A stretch of DNA of 64,000 bases from JBMOKT01 sp049323895 (lineage in GTDB: Bacteria > Bacillota > Peptococcia > Peptococcales > BICA1-8): assembly GCA_049323895.1 (NCBI GenBank), contig JBMOKT010000039.1, positions 1 to 64,000 of the forward strand, given 5' to 3'. Numbering within the stretch: position 1 is the first letter of the stretch; the number at the start of each line of letters is the position of its first letter. Both the position numbers and the translations under genes were made by a program. Shown here one piece after another: positions 7,937-15,087 of this stretch. The notes beneath the pieces are model-generated. The model was not told where the DNA came from. It saw only the letters and a program-made list of their open reading frames with translations, and ran no database searches.

Positions 7937-9316
7937 CTAGCTGTTGACGGCATCTTCCCTAAAACCAGGCGTTTCTGTTAGAATTTCCTCGACAAATGTG
8001 GTGTATGCACCACCCTTTATGAAAACAGGGTGCGCCAATATGAATTTGTGAAAGGGAATGGTGGTCTTTATTCCTTCCAGTTGGTATTGTTCCAATGCAT
8101 TTTTCATATTTTCCATTGCTTCTTCACGGTTCTGCCCCCAGGTAATTACCTTGCTTATCAAGGAATCGTAATACATGGGGATAGTGTAACCGCTGTAAAT
8201 ATAATCATCTATACGTACATTACCCTGTTTGGGTTTTTTATAAGCAGTAATAGTGCCTGTATTTGGTCTAAACCCAAACTGGGGGTCTTTGGCGTTTATC
8301 CTGCACTCCAAAGCCCAGCCATTAAATTTAATATCCTTTTGGGAAAAAGCCAGGGGTTTGCCGGCAGCAATATTAATTTGTTCTTTAACGATATCTATAC
8401 CTGTTACCATTTCGGTGACAGGATGTTCCACCTGAATACGGCAATTCATCTCAATAAAATAAAAATTACCCTGCTGATCCATCAAAAATTCTGCTGTACC
8501 TGCATTGGTATAATTAATACCCTTGGCCAATTTTAAGGCTAAGCCCGTTACTTTTTCCCGCTGTTCTTTTGTAATTACCGGTGAAGGACTCTCTTCAATA
8601 AGTTTTTGATATTTATGCTGGATACTGCAATCTCTTTCCCCAAGATGTACCACATTGCCGTATTGGTCCGCCAAAATCTGTACTTCTATGTGGCGTGGTT
8701 TTTCCAGGTATTTTTCTATCAATACACCTGCAAATGCAAATGACAAACTTGCTTCTCGGCGGGACGCCTCCAGATACTCCTTTAAAGTCCTTTTGTCATA
8801 AACTACCCTCAGTCCTCTGCCTCCGCCGCCGGCGGCAGGCTTAATAAGGATTGGGTAACCAATCCTTTCGGCAATTGCTTCTGCCTCTTCCAAGGTTTGC
8901 ACGGGAGTAGAGCTCCCCGGAATAGTAGGGATATTAAGGGTCTTAGCAATTTTCTTTACATTCACCTTATTTCCAATAGCTTCGATAGTCCCGGCACGGG
9001 GACCAATAAATTTGAAACCATACCTTTCACAGGCTTCGGCAAACTTAGGGTTTTCCGACAATAAACCATATCCAGGGTGGATAGAATCAACATGGGCCAC
9101 CATGGCTTTTGCCATGATTTTGGATATATTAAGATAACTGTTTTGGGATCCTTCCGGTCCAATACAATAGGCTTCATCTGCCTCTTTCACATGAAATGAG
9201 GACGCATCTGCTTCAGAATATACAACAACAGTTTTTATTCCCATTTCCCGACAGGTCCTGATTACTCGTAAAGCGATTTCTCCTCTATTGGCAATTAAAA
9301 TCTTCCGTATAGACAT
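7937..9316 (-). CDS. accC: Biotin carboxylase subunit
   Basis: A 459-residue ATP-grasp enzyme that carboxylates biotin on a carrier protein using ATP and bicarbonate. It begins with KILIANRGEIALRVIRTC, has the Gly-rich ATP lid near KPAAGGGGRGLRVV, the catalytic region MNCRIQVEHPVTEMVTGIDIV and GWALECRINAKDP. This is full length for AccC or for the A subunit of two-part pyruvate or acyl-CoA carboxylases. No biotin carrier or carboxyltransferase gene is adjacent, so its partner is unknown and the accC symbol is by family only. AGAAGGAGG precedes the ATG. It lies 37 bp behind the PurE-like gene. Confidence 0.92.
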   Translation of the reverse strand: MSIRKILIANRGEIALRVIRTCREMGIKTVVVYSEADASSFHVKEADEAYCIGPEGSQNSYLNISKIMAKAMVAHVDSIHPGYGLLSENPKFAEACERYGFKFIGPRAGTIEAIGNKVNVKKIAKTLNIPTIPGSSTPVQTLEEAEAIAERIGYPILIKPAAGGGGRGLRVVYDKRTLKEYLEASRREASLSFAFAGVLIEKYLEKPRHIEVQILADQYGNVVHLGERDCSIQHKYQKLIEESPSPVITKEQREKVTGLALKLAKGINYTNAGTAEFLMDQQGNFYFIEMNCRIQVEHPVTEMVTGIDIVKEQINIAAGKPLAFSQKDIKFNGWALECRINAKDPQFGFRPNTGTITAYKKPKQGNVRIDDYIYSGYTIPMYYDSLISKVITWGQNREEAMENMKNALEQYQLEGIKTTIPFHKFILAHPVFIKGGAYTTFVEEILTETPGFREDAVNS

Positions 9317-9353
9317 GATGTCCTCCTTCTACGCTAACAAATATAGGGGCATT

Positions 9354-9794
9354 TTAACTAACCTGCCGCTTGCGATTCAAACTGTTATAAATACACCAAT
9401 GCTTAGAGGCTAACAATTCAGCTGCCCATAAGCCTGCAACGTGAGCATCGTTCGATTCCGTTTCCAGGAAACATTGCCATTTCTTTTCCAGGCTAATCTG
9501 CAGAAAGTTTATTTCATTATCCAAAGCATCTCCCGTTGGCACATAAATAATAGGTATTGATTTAAAAAAGTGAAAAGGGGATAAGTGCTGCAAGGCTTTG
9601 AAGCCACATACTATTACTACCTCGATGCCTCTTTGCTGGGCAGTGGAGGCATGAAAGTGGAGTTTTTCTATTAAGACAGGTGTTTCATTTAAAAGTAATG
9701 ACTCATTGGCAATATTAAATTCATTTAAAACATCTTGGGCAAGCTCTATAGTTTCGGTTTGTTCCCAGGCAATAATTGATACCATTGGTTTCAT
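9354..9794 (-). CDS. PurE-like protein lacking the catalytic motifs
   Basis: A 146-residue protein that aligns along most of its length with the true PurE encoded at 13732-14226: both begin MKPMV.II, share L.EF.I, the RG-V-I-G-A-HL core, IP.I.VP, LD and the AG..AA..L helix. Each catalytic block of PurE is replaced. GSDSD has become AWEQT, the SAHRTP loop has become LNETPV, and the Gly-rich AGAGGAAHLPG is CGFKALQHLSP. It should therefore keep the fold but not convert N5-CAIR. A regulatory or nucleotide-sensing role is inference. It is the first gene of the operon with biotin carboxylase and has a long leader. Confidence 0.75.
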   Translation of the reverse strand: MKPMVSIIAWEQTETIELAQDVLNEFNIANESLLLNETPVLIEKLHFHASTAQQRGIEVVIVCGFKALQHLSPFHFFKSIPIIYVPTGDALDNEINFLQISLEKKWQCFLETESNDAHVAGLWAAELLASKHWCIYNSLNRKRQVS

Positions 9795-9825
9795 AAATTA
9801 TCCAACTCCTTTTTTAAATAGAAAA

Positions 9826-9865
9826 ACCAACAACTACCCTAAGAACAATAGGTGTAGGTGTTGGT
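9826..9865 (-). terminator. Hairpin with T-run in the leader of the PurE-like operon
   Basis: On the minus strand a long imperfect stem (ACCAACA...TGTTGGT, extended by CTAC/GTAG pairs) is followed by TTTTTC, about 30 nt before the ATG at 9794 and behind a leader of roughly 220 nt. This is the layout of a transcription attenuator or riboswitch expression platform. It could also stop plus-strand transcripts because a T5 stretch follows on that strand. Confidence 0.55.
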
Positions 9866-10023
9866 CTACTTTTTGACAGGCCCATCTTTAGGGGGAGCCC
9901 TTCATTAAGTCTTCCAGCTAATTAAGTTTCTAGTCCTCACTTTATTCCGCTTGAAAAACAAAATGCTGACTGGATTTGTTTTTAGAAATACGATTATTTT
10001 TAATTACATTTTCATCTAATCAT

Positions 10024-10064
10024 ATAATAGTAAAAATCCTGATAGCCTGTCAATGGATTGACAG
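10024..10064 (-). promoter_or_regulatory. Promoter of the PurE-like operon with an overlapping palindrome
   Basis: On the minus strand TTGACA (10048-10053) and TATTAT (10024-10029) are spaced 18 bp. The -35 box lies within a palindrome, CTGTCAATGGATTGACAG at 10047-10064, which could be an operator. Between here and 9794 lies an untranslated leader of about 220 nt. Confidence 0.5.
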
Positions 10065-10106
10065 TAGGTGTATTGTATACATGTTTTCTATACTAACAAA
10101 AGAAGC

Positions 10107-10135
10107 TTGACTTATTGCAAAGGATGCTTTAATAT
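10107..10135 (+). promoter_or_regulatory. Sigma-A promoter of the first riboswitch-terC unit
   Basis: TTGACT, 17 bp, TAATAT. The start point would fall about 20 nt before the riboswitch aptamer. Confidence 0.7.
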
Positions 10136-10162
10136 ACAGTATGTAAATTAAATATGGTTCCT

Positions 10163-10275
10163 AAAGGGGAGTAGCTTTACAATAAAGTCGTCATTTCGTG
10201 ATATTATTATCTCCGGCTTTATTGTCAACGAAAAACGTTGTTGCAAGACCTTTACTTTTTGGTGAAGGTCTTTTA
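10163..10275 (+). ncRNA. yybP-ykoY manganese riboswitch with terminator (copy 1)
   Basis: The conserved family elements are present: AAAGGGGAGTAGC at the 5' end and GCAAGACCTTTAC at the 3' end, where AAAGG and CCTTT close stem P1. Between them are the two paired arms that bind Mn2+. The 3' strand GACCTTTAC can instead pair with GTGAAGGTC (10262-10270) to make a terminator followed by TTTTATT. In this family Mn2+ stabilises the aptamer, breaks the terminator and turns the gene on. The regulated gene is the TerC-type exporter at 10456, which fits manganese detoxification. Confidence 0.92.
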
Positions 10276-10288
10276 TTATGCAAAATTT

Positions 10289-10319
10289 AACCTTTACCGT
10301 AATGGTAAAGGTTTTTTTT
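10289..10319 (+). terminator. Second terminator behind riboswitch copy 1
   Basis: A perfect 10-bp stem AACCTTTACC / GGTAAAGGTT with a 5-nt loop and a run of eight T, placed 14 nt after the riboswitch's own terminator and before the coding region. Its arms repeat the CCTTTAC sequence of the aptamer closing stem. Confidence 0.85.
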
Positions 10320-10377
10320 CTTATGCTTTCTTTATAAGTATAACTTTTACAAGGAAATAAGTATAAGTGCAACATCG

Positions 10378-10422
10378 GCTTCCGCAGTCGCCAAAAGGCT
10401 CGGCGCAAGCCGTGTTTTCTAA
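10378..10422. repeat. 45-bp dispersed repeat, copy 1
   Basis: The segment from GCTTCCGCAGTCG to GCCGTGTTTTCTAA recurs at 51071-51113 with a single A insertion as the only clear difference. It is richer in G+C than its surroundings and contains short complementary arms (GGCT...AGCC, CGCC...GGCG). It sits in the 5' leader of the first terC gene. Confidence 0.85.
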
Positions 10423-10455
10423 CAAAAATAAAAAAAATAGAAAGGTGATGTTCAA

Positions 10456-11256
10456 ATGGATTTGTCCCTTATTATGGAGTACAGTTGGGTGTTACTTGTG
10501 CTGGTAGCTTTGGAAGGACTTTTGGCGGCTGACAATGCATTAGTAATTGCCATTATGGTGAAACATCTTCCGGAAAACAAAAGGAAAAAAGCTCTTTTTT
10601 ATGGTTTGGCAGGTGCTTTTGTCTTTAGGTTTGCCTCTCTTTTCGTTATTTCCTTCCTGGTTAACGTATGGCAGGTTCAGGCCATTGGAGCGCTGTATCT
10701 AATGTTTATTTCCCTTAACCATCTTATCAAGAAATTTTATCTATGCAAGGGTGAAAAAGAAGAGGAATGTGAGGTAAAACAAGGATCAGGCTTTTGGACT
10801 ACCGTATTAAAGGTTGAGTTAGCGGATATTGCTTTTGCCGTGGATTCCATACTAGCTGCAGTAGCATTTGCCGTAAGCCTGCCGGCAACTGGTCTTCCCA
10901 ATATCGGCGGTCTTGATGGTGGTCAGTTTTTAGTTATTTTGACAGGTGGAATCATAGGTTTGGTTATTATGAGATTTGCAGCCAACCTCTTTGTAGGGCT
11001 GCTGCAGCGTAAGCCAGGTCTGGAAACTGCAGCATTTCTTATTGTTGGTTGGGTGGGAGTAAAACTTTCTGTTTATACATTATCTCATCCTGAATTGGCA
11101 ATTTTACCTTACGGTTTTGCTAAGGCAGCGGCATGGAAGATAACCTTCTGGGCTGTATTGTTCCTGATTGCGTCCGGTGGATGGTTCTTATCTAAGGATA
11201 AATCAATAGCGCCCCAATCAGCAAATAAGCAACAAATAACAGCAGAGAAAGCATAA
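10456..11256 (+). CDS. TerC-family membrane protein, probable Mn2+ exporter (copy 1)
   Basis: A 266-residue integral membrane protein with about seven helices. The family signatures are the acidic ALEGLLAADNALV in the first helix pair and VELADIAFAVDSILAAVA in the middle; their Asp/Glu residues form the metal path. In Bacillus, TerC proteins under the same riboswitch class (MeeF, MeeY) export manganese to secreted enzymes. A Cys-containing loop follows residue 95. The riboswitch upstream supports a manganese role. About three quarters of residues match the copy at 11658; the C-terminal 15 residues differ. AAAGGTGATG precedes the ATG. Confidence 0.9.
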   Translation: MDLSLIMEYSWVLLVLVALEGLLAADNALVIAIMVKHLPENKRKKALFYGLAGAFVFRFASLFVISFLVNVWQVQAIGALYLMFISLNHLIKKFYLCKGEKEEECEVKQGSGFWTTVLKVELADIAFAVDSILAAVAFAVSLPATGLPNIGGLDGGQFLVILTGGIIGLVIMRFAANLFVGLLQRKPGLETAAFLIVGWVGVKLSVYTLSHPELAILPYGFAKAAAWKITFWAVLFLIASGGWFLSKDKSIAPQSANKQQITAEKA

Positions 11257-11294
11257 CTGCTTTATTTGTAATAAGGTATTTTACTAAAAAGTGC

Positions 11295-11323
11295 TTGACT
11301 TCCCCTTTAGCATAAACTATCAT
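11295..11323 (+). promoter_or_regulatory. Sigma-A promoter of the second riboswitch-terC unit
   Basis: TTGACT, 17 bp, TATCAT, about 27 nt before the second aptamer. The second exporter is therefore transcribed independently. Confidence 0.65.
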
Positions 11324-11349
11324 TTAAATGTAAATTGTATAAATTTGCT

Positions 11350-11467
11350 AAAGGGGAGTAGCTTTGCAATAAAATCGTCATCACGTGATATTTTATCACC
11401 GGTTTTATTGGCAACGCAAAAACGTTGATGCAAGACCTTTACTCTAGGGTAGAGGTCTTTTATTTTT
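11350..11467 (+). ncRNA. yybP-ykoY manganese riboswitch with terminator (copy 2)
   Basis: Same elements as copy 1: AAAGGGGAGTAGC, central arms around TCACGTGAT, GCAAGACCTTTAC. The 3' strand can switch into GACCTTTAC / GTAGAGGTC followed by TTTTATTTTTT. A further hairpin at 11489-11508 has no T-run. About 190 nt separate it from the regulated terC gene, and this stretch holds the ACTTTTACAAGG motif but nothing else recognised. Confidence 0.92.
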
Positions 11468-11657
11468 TAAGCATATGACCTTTTACTGGGAGTAAAGGAT
11501 TGTTTGATTGTCCAATTAATTGACAAGTTCTTTTTATTCTTACTTGAAAGTACAACTTTTACAAGGAGTGGTGTTAAAGGTATTTTGGACAAACTTGTTC
11601 AGGTTGCATAGTCTTATGTATTATAATTAATTTTTAGAATCGAGGGGTTGATGATTA

Positions 11658-12437
11658 ATGGATTTATCTCTTATTTTAGAATACGGATGGGTCTTACTGG
11701 TTCTTGTTGCATTAGAAGGGTTATTAGCTGCTGACAATGCATTGGTAATGGCAATTATGGTAAAACACCTTCCTGAAGATAAAAGGAAAAAAGCCCTTTT
11801 TTATGGTTTAGCAGGTGCCTTTATTTTTAGATTTTCCTCTTTGTTCCTAATTTCCTATCTGGTTAACGTTTGGCAGGTGCAGGCAATCGGAGCAATTTAT
11901 CTCTTATTTATTTGTATCAACAACCTTTATAAGAGATTTTATGTTTGTAAAGGAGAAGACACAGAGGATTGTGAAGTAAAACAGGGGTCAGGCTTCTGGA
12001 TGACTGTACTAAAGGTAGAAATAGCTGATATAGCTTTTGCCGTGGATTCCATACTGGCCGCAGTAGCTTTGGCTGTCACTCTGCCTCATACAACACTGCC
12101 TATGATTGGCGGTCTGGACGGTGGACAGTTCTTAGTCATATTTACCGGCGGATTTATCGGTTTGGTAATTATAAGGTTTGCTGCCAATGTATTTGTAGGC
12201 TTATTACATAGCAGACCAGGGTTAGAAACTGCAGCTTTTCTTATAGTTGGCTGGGTAGGGGTAAAGCTGGCCGTATATACCTTATCACATCCTGAACTTG
12301 CAATTTTGCCATACGGTTTTGCCAAAGCGGCAGCATGGAAGATTACTTTCTGGGTGGTATTACTGCTTATCGCTGTAGGTGGCTGGATTCTATCAAAAGA
12401 AAAACCAGTTCCATCAGAGGCAGTTGTTGGCAAATAA
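11658..12437 (+). CDS. TerC-family membrane protein, probable Mn2+ exporter (copy 2)
   Basis: A 259-residue paralogue of the preceding exporter with the same two acidic signatures, GLLAADNALV and VEIADIAFAVDSILAA, and the same length of loops. The two genes are consecutive, in the same direction, each with its own promoter and manganese riboswitch, so the whole unit was duplicated. The start ATG follows GAGGGGTTGATGATTA. Differences concentrate in helix 3, the Cys-containing loop and the C-terminus, so the two may differ in affinity or partner. Direction of transport is taken from the family, not seen here. Confidence 0.9.
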   Translation: MDLSLILEYGWVLLVLVALEGLLAADNALVMAIMVKHLPEDKRKKALFYGLAGAFIFRFSSLFLISYLVNVWQVQAIGAIYLLFICINNLYKRFYVCKGEDTEDCEVKQGSGFWMTVLKVEIADIAFAVDSILAAVALAVTLPHTTLPMIGGLDGGQFLVIFTGGFIGLVIIRFAANVFVGLLHSRPGLETAAFLIVGWVGVKLAVYTLSHPELAILPYGFAKAAAWKITFWVVLLLIAVGGWILSKEKPVPSEAVVGK

Positions 12438-12492
12438 GTTAAGGATTAAGACAGCAGTTTATTGTTTAATTAAATATTATTCATTATAATTA

Positions 12493-12522
12493 CCCTAGGA
12501 GATTTGTTCCTGGGGTTCTTTT
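12493..12522 (+). terminator. Terminator after the second terC gene
   Basis: CCCTAGGA / TCCTGGGG stem (one G-T pair) with a 7-nt loop, then TTCTTTTC. Confidence 0.75.
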
Positions 12523-12553
12523 CTAAAATTTATTAATGAAAGGGAAGCTTTTA

Positions 12554-13711
12554 ATGGAAGATTATGTTTCTAAAAAAGTTGGCATAATTGGCGGGGGACA
12601 ACTAGGGAAAATGATGGTTGTTGAAGCAGCCAAAATGGATATTTATACAATTATTCTTGACCCGTCTGCAGAATGTCCTGCAGCCTATCTAGCCAATGAG
12701 ATAATTACTGCCGCTTTTGATGACCAAAGTGCTTTACTGGAATTGGCAAAGAGGGTAGATGTATTAACCTGTGAATTTGAACATATATCCACACAAGCTC
12801 TAAAATACCTTGAAGACCAGGGTTACATTGTTTATCCAAGGGCTAACAGTTTGGAAATAATACAAAATAAATATAACCAAAAATTAAGACTGCAAAGCTT
12901 TGATATTCCTTTGGGGGATTTTTTAAAGGTTTCAGACATGGAAAGTATAAAAGAAGCAGCCAAAAGGTTTGGCTACCCTTTGATGTTAAAGAGTGCATTA
13001 GGGGGTTATGACGGGAAGGGGAACAGCCTCATTGGAGGTGAAGAGGATATCGAAAAAGCATTTACTGAATTAAAAGGGGACGTAAACCACCTTTATATAG
13101 AGAGATATATACCATTTATAAAAGAAATTTCTGTATTGTGTTGTAGGGATGTAAATGGAAAAATAGAAGTTTATCCGGTTGCAGAGAACATACACAAAGA
13201 AAGCATCTTATTTGAGACATCAGTGCCTGCAGCTATTAGCCCCGCAGCAGAAGGACGAGCCCTATCCATTGCTAAAAAGGTATGTGAGATCTTTGAGGGT
13301 GTGGGCATGTTTTGTGTAGAAATGTTTCTTACAGAGAGTGACGAGGTGCTTGTTAATGAAGTGGCACCAAGACCTCACAATTCAGGGCATTATACAATAG
13401 AAGGGTGTATAACATCACAGTTTGAAAATCACATTCGGGCAGTTGTAGGCTTGCCCCTAGGAAAGACCGATTTGCTTATTCCAACAGTGATGAGGAATAT
13501 ATTAGGTGCAAAAGGACATGCGGGAACGCCCCTCGTTAAGGGAGCATACCAAGTATTGTCCATAGAAGGTGTAAGTCTTCATATTTATGGTAAAAGAGAA
13601 ACCAGGGGACAAAGAAAAATGGGTCATTTAACTGCAGTTGCACCTACTTTAGAGGAAGCCAAGGTGAGAGTTGAAAGAGCAAGTGCCTGTATTAGCATCG
13701 TCTCACAATAA
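12554..13711 (+). CDS. purK: N5-carboxyaminoimidazole ribonucleotide synthase
   Basis: An ATP-grasp enzyme that joins bicarbonate to AIR using ATP, giving N5-CAIR in purine synthesis. The 385-residue product starts with the dinucleotide-like GIIGGGQLGKMM, contains the Gly-rich ATP lid in KSALGGYDGKGN, and the metal-binding NEVAPRPHNSGHYT motif of the family. An ATG 18 bp upstream lacks a ribosome binding site, whereas AAGGGAAG lies 8 nt before the ATG at 12554. PurE follows 20 bp downstream, and the two work in sequence. No other purine genes are in the window. Confidence 0.95.
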   Translation: MEDYVSKKVGIIGGGQLGKMMVVEAAKMDIYTIILDPSAECPAAYLANEIITAAFDDQSALLELAKRVDVLTCEFEHISTQALKYLEDQGYIVYPRANSLEIIQNKYNQKLRLQSFDIPLGDFLKVSDMESIKEAAKRFGYPLMLKSALGGYDGKGNSLIGGEEDIEKAFTELKGDVNHLYIERYIPFIKEISVLCCRDVNGKIEVYPVAENIHKESILFETSVPAAISPAAEGRALSIAKKVCEIFEGVGMFCVEMFLTESDEVLVNEVAPRPHNSGHYTIEGCITSQFENHIRAVVGLPLGKTDLLIPTVMRNILGAKGHAGTPLVKGAYQVLSIEGVSLHIYGKRETRGQRKMGHLTAVAPTLEEAKVRVERASACISIVSQ

Positions 13712-13731
13712 TTTAGAAGGAGGAATGATCC

Positions 13732-14226
13732 ATGAAACCAATGGTAGGGATAATAATGGGAAGTGATTCCGATCTCTCGGTAATGCAGGAGGCGGCACAA
13801 ATCCTAAAAGAGTTTGAAATTCCCTATGAAATAACAATTGTCTCGGCCCATAGAACACCTGACAGGTTATATACATATGCCAAAGAAGCCAAAAACAGAG
13901 GATTAAAGGTAATTATTGCAGGGGCTGGCGGAGCAGCCCATCTTCCCGGTATGGTAGCATCTCTTACTTCTCTTCCTGTTATTGGAGTTCCCGTGCAAAG
14001 CAAAACTCTTAACGGCATTGATTCCTTATATTCAATTGTGCAAATGCCCCCGGGTGTCCCGGTGGCAACTGTTGCTATTAACGGCGCTAAAAATGCGGGA
14101 ATCTTGGCGGCACAAATATTGGGAATTGCAGATGAGGGAGCTTATAATGCAGTTGCCAAGTTCAAAAAGAACCTAGAGCAGATGGTATTAAGAAAAGCTG
14201 AGGATATGAAACAAAACAATAATTAA
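13732..14226 (+). CDS. purE: N5-CAIR mutase
   Basis: The 164-residue enzyme that shifts the carboxylate of N5-CAIR to C4 of the ring. All class I PurE motifs are intact: GSDSDLSVM at residues 10-18, SAHRTPDR near 43-50 with the catalytic histidine, and AGAGGAAHLPGMVAS near 70. It forms an octamer in the family. It is the partner of PurK directly upstream and the intact relative of the degenerate PurE-like protein at 9354-9794. AGGAGG precedes the ATG; a strong terminator follows. Confidence 0.96.
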   Translation: MKPMVGIIMGSDSDLSVMQEAAQILKEFEIPYEITIVSAHRTPDRLYTYAKEAKNRGLKVIIAGAGGAAHLPGMVASLTSLPVIGVPVQSKTLNGIDSLYSIVQMPPGVPVATVAINGAKNAGILAAQILGIADEGAYNAVAKFKKNLEQMVLRKAEDMKQNNN

Positions 14227-14237
14227 ATTAAATGTGT

Positions 14238-14273
14238 AAAAGGGAAAGACCAAATTTGCGTCTTCCCTTTTTT
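14238..14273 (+). terminator. Terminator of the purKE operon
   Basis: Stem AAGGGAAAGAC / GTCTTCCCTT (one bulged A) and a run of six T. Confidence 0.85.
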
Positions 14274-14352
14274 ATCACCAGGAAAAAATAAATTTTTAGT
14301 TGTGGATAACTAGCCCAGTACAGCATCTTAATATGTTTTTTACTAGCCACTA

Positions 14353-14370
14353 AACGCCGCAGGCGTTTTT
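14353..14370 (-). terminator. Short terminator hairpin of the cytochrome gene
   Basis: AAACGCC / GGCGTTT with a 3-nt loop at the 3' end of the minus-strand cytochrome gene. T-rich sequence is stronger on the plus strand, so it may act in both directions. Confidence 0.5.
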
Positions 14371-14863
14371 ATTCTAGATTAAATACTTTATCTACACTAA
14401 TATTTAGTTCATGACCCACACCGAGGTGACAGTCAGTGCAATTCTGTTCATTTTTGATGTATTGTAGGTGATCCCTGTTATTGGTGATTTTTTTGGCATT
14501 GGGAAAACCTGCGATTTCGCCAGTATGACAGCCAAAACACCTAGCCTCACTAATAAAATAAGCATCTATAATAGGTTCTATATAATTTCCTGTTTTATCA
14601 GAGATATAATAATTTAATCCCCTGGCTTTAGAATGAAACTTACCTAGGGATCCTGCAGGTTCATGGCAAAGCATGCAGTTGACATCTTTATGGGAAAGTT
14701 TTTCCCAAGAAGCAACATATGGTTCAACATAATGACAGCTGCTGCAAAATTCAGGGGTTGAAGTATAATAATATACACCCATAAATGAACCATAAGCCAT
14801 AAGGGATATAATGATACCTGTTCCACCAAAAGCAAGAAATAACCTTAGTAAAGAAGGACCCAT
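14369..14863 (-). CDS. NapC/NirT-type tetrahaem c cytochrome (NrfH-like)
   Basis: A 164-residue membrane-anchored cytochrome with one N-terminal transmembrane helix (about residues 8-32) and four CxxCH haem sites (CSSCH, CMLCH, CFGCH, CTDCH). Length and haem number fit NrfH and NapC, which take electrons from menaquinol and pass them to a periplasmic-side reductase such as NrfA. No nrfA or other reductase gene flanks it; it stands alone between purKE and a divergent sensor kinase. The ribosome binding site is weak (GGTTGTGAG), so the exact start is less certain. Membrane-linked haem chemistry in this organism is clear. Confidence 0.88.
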   Translation of the reverse strand: MGPSLLRLFLAFGGTGIIISLMAYGSFMGVYYYTSTPEFCSSCHYVEPYVASWEKLSHKDVNCMLCHEPAGSLGKFHSKARGLNYYISDKTGNYIEPIIDAYFISEARCFGCHTGEIAGFPNAKKITNNRDHLQYIKNEQNCTDCHLGVGHELNISVDKVFNLE

Positions 14864-15087
14864 TATCTCACAACCATTTCAAGTTGATAAAGATATTATT
14901 ACACCCAATAAGTTTGCTATGCGTTTTACATTCTTTTAATGCATAAATTTTAAAACCAATACATAGATATTGCATTCCGTTATAGGCTATGTAGCCGCAT
15001 TTTTTAGTTCATTGCTGATATTTAATACAGGTATTACGAAAAAAATGTCGAATTATATCGAATCGTTTGTAAGTGGTGATAAATGTG

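Noticed and set aside
9826..10017. Possible 6S RNA gene near a purE-type gene
   Set aside because: 6S RNA genes do occur beside purine genes in some bacteria, but I could not find the required complementary ends and central bubble, so I list it only as an unidentified leader.
10148..10408. Minus-strand frame of 86 codons
   Set aside because: It runs antisense through the manganese riboswitch, terminators and the 45-bp repeat, which explain the sequence better.
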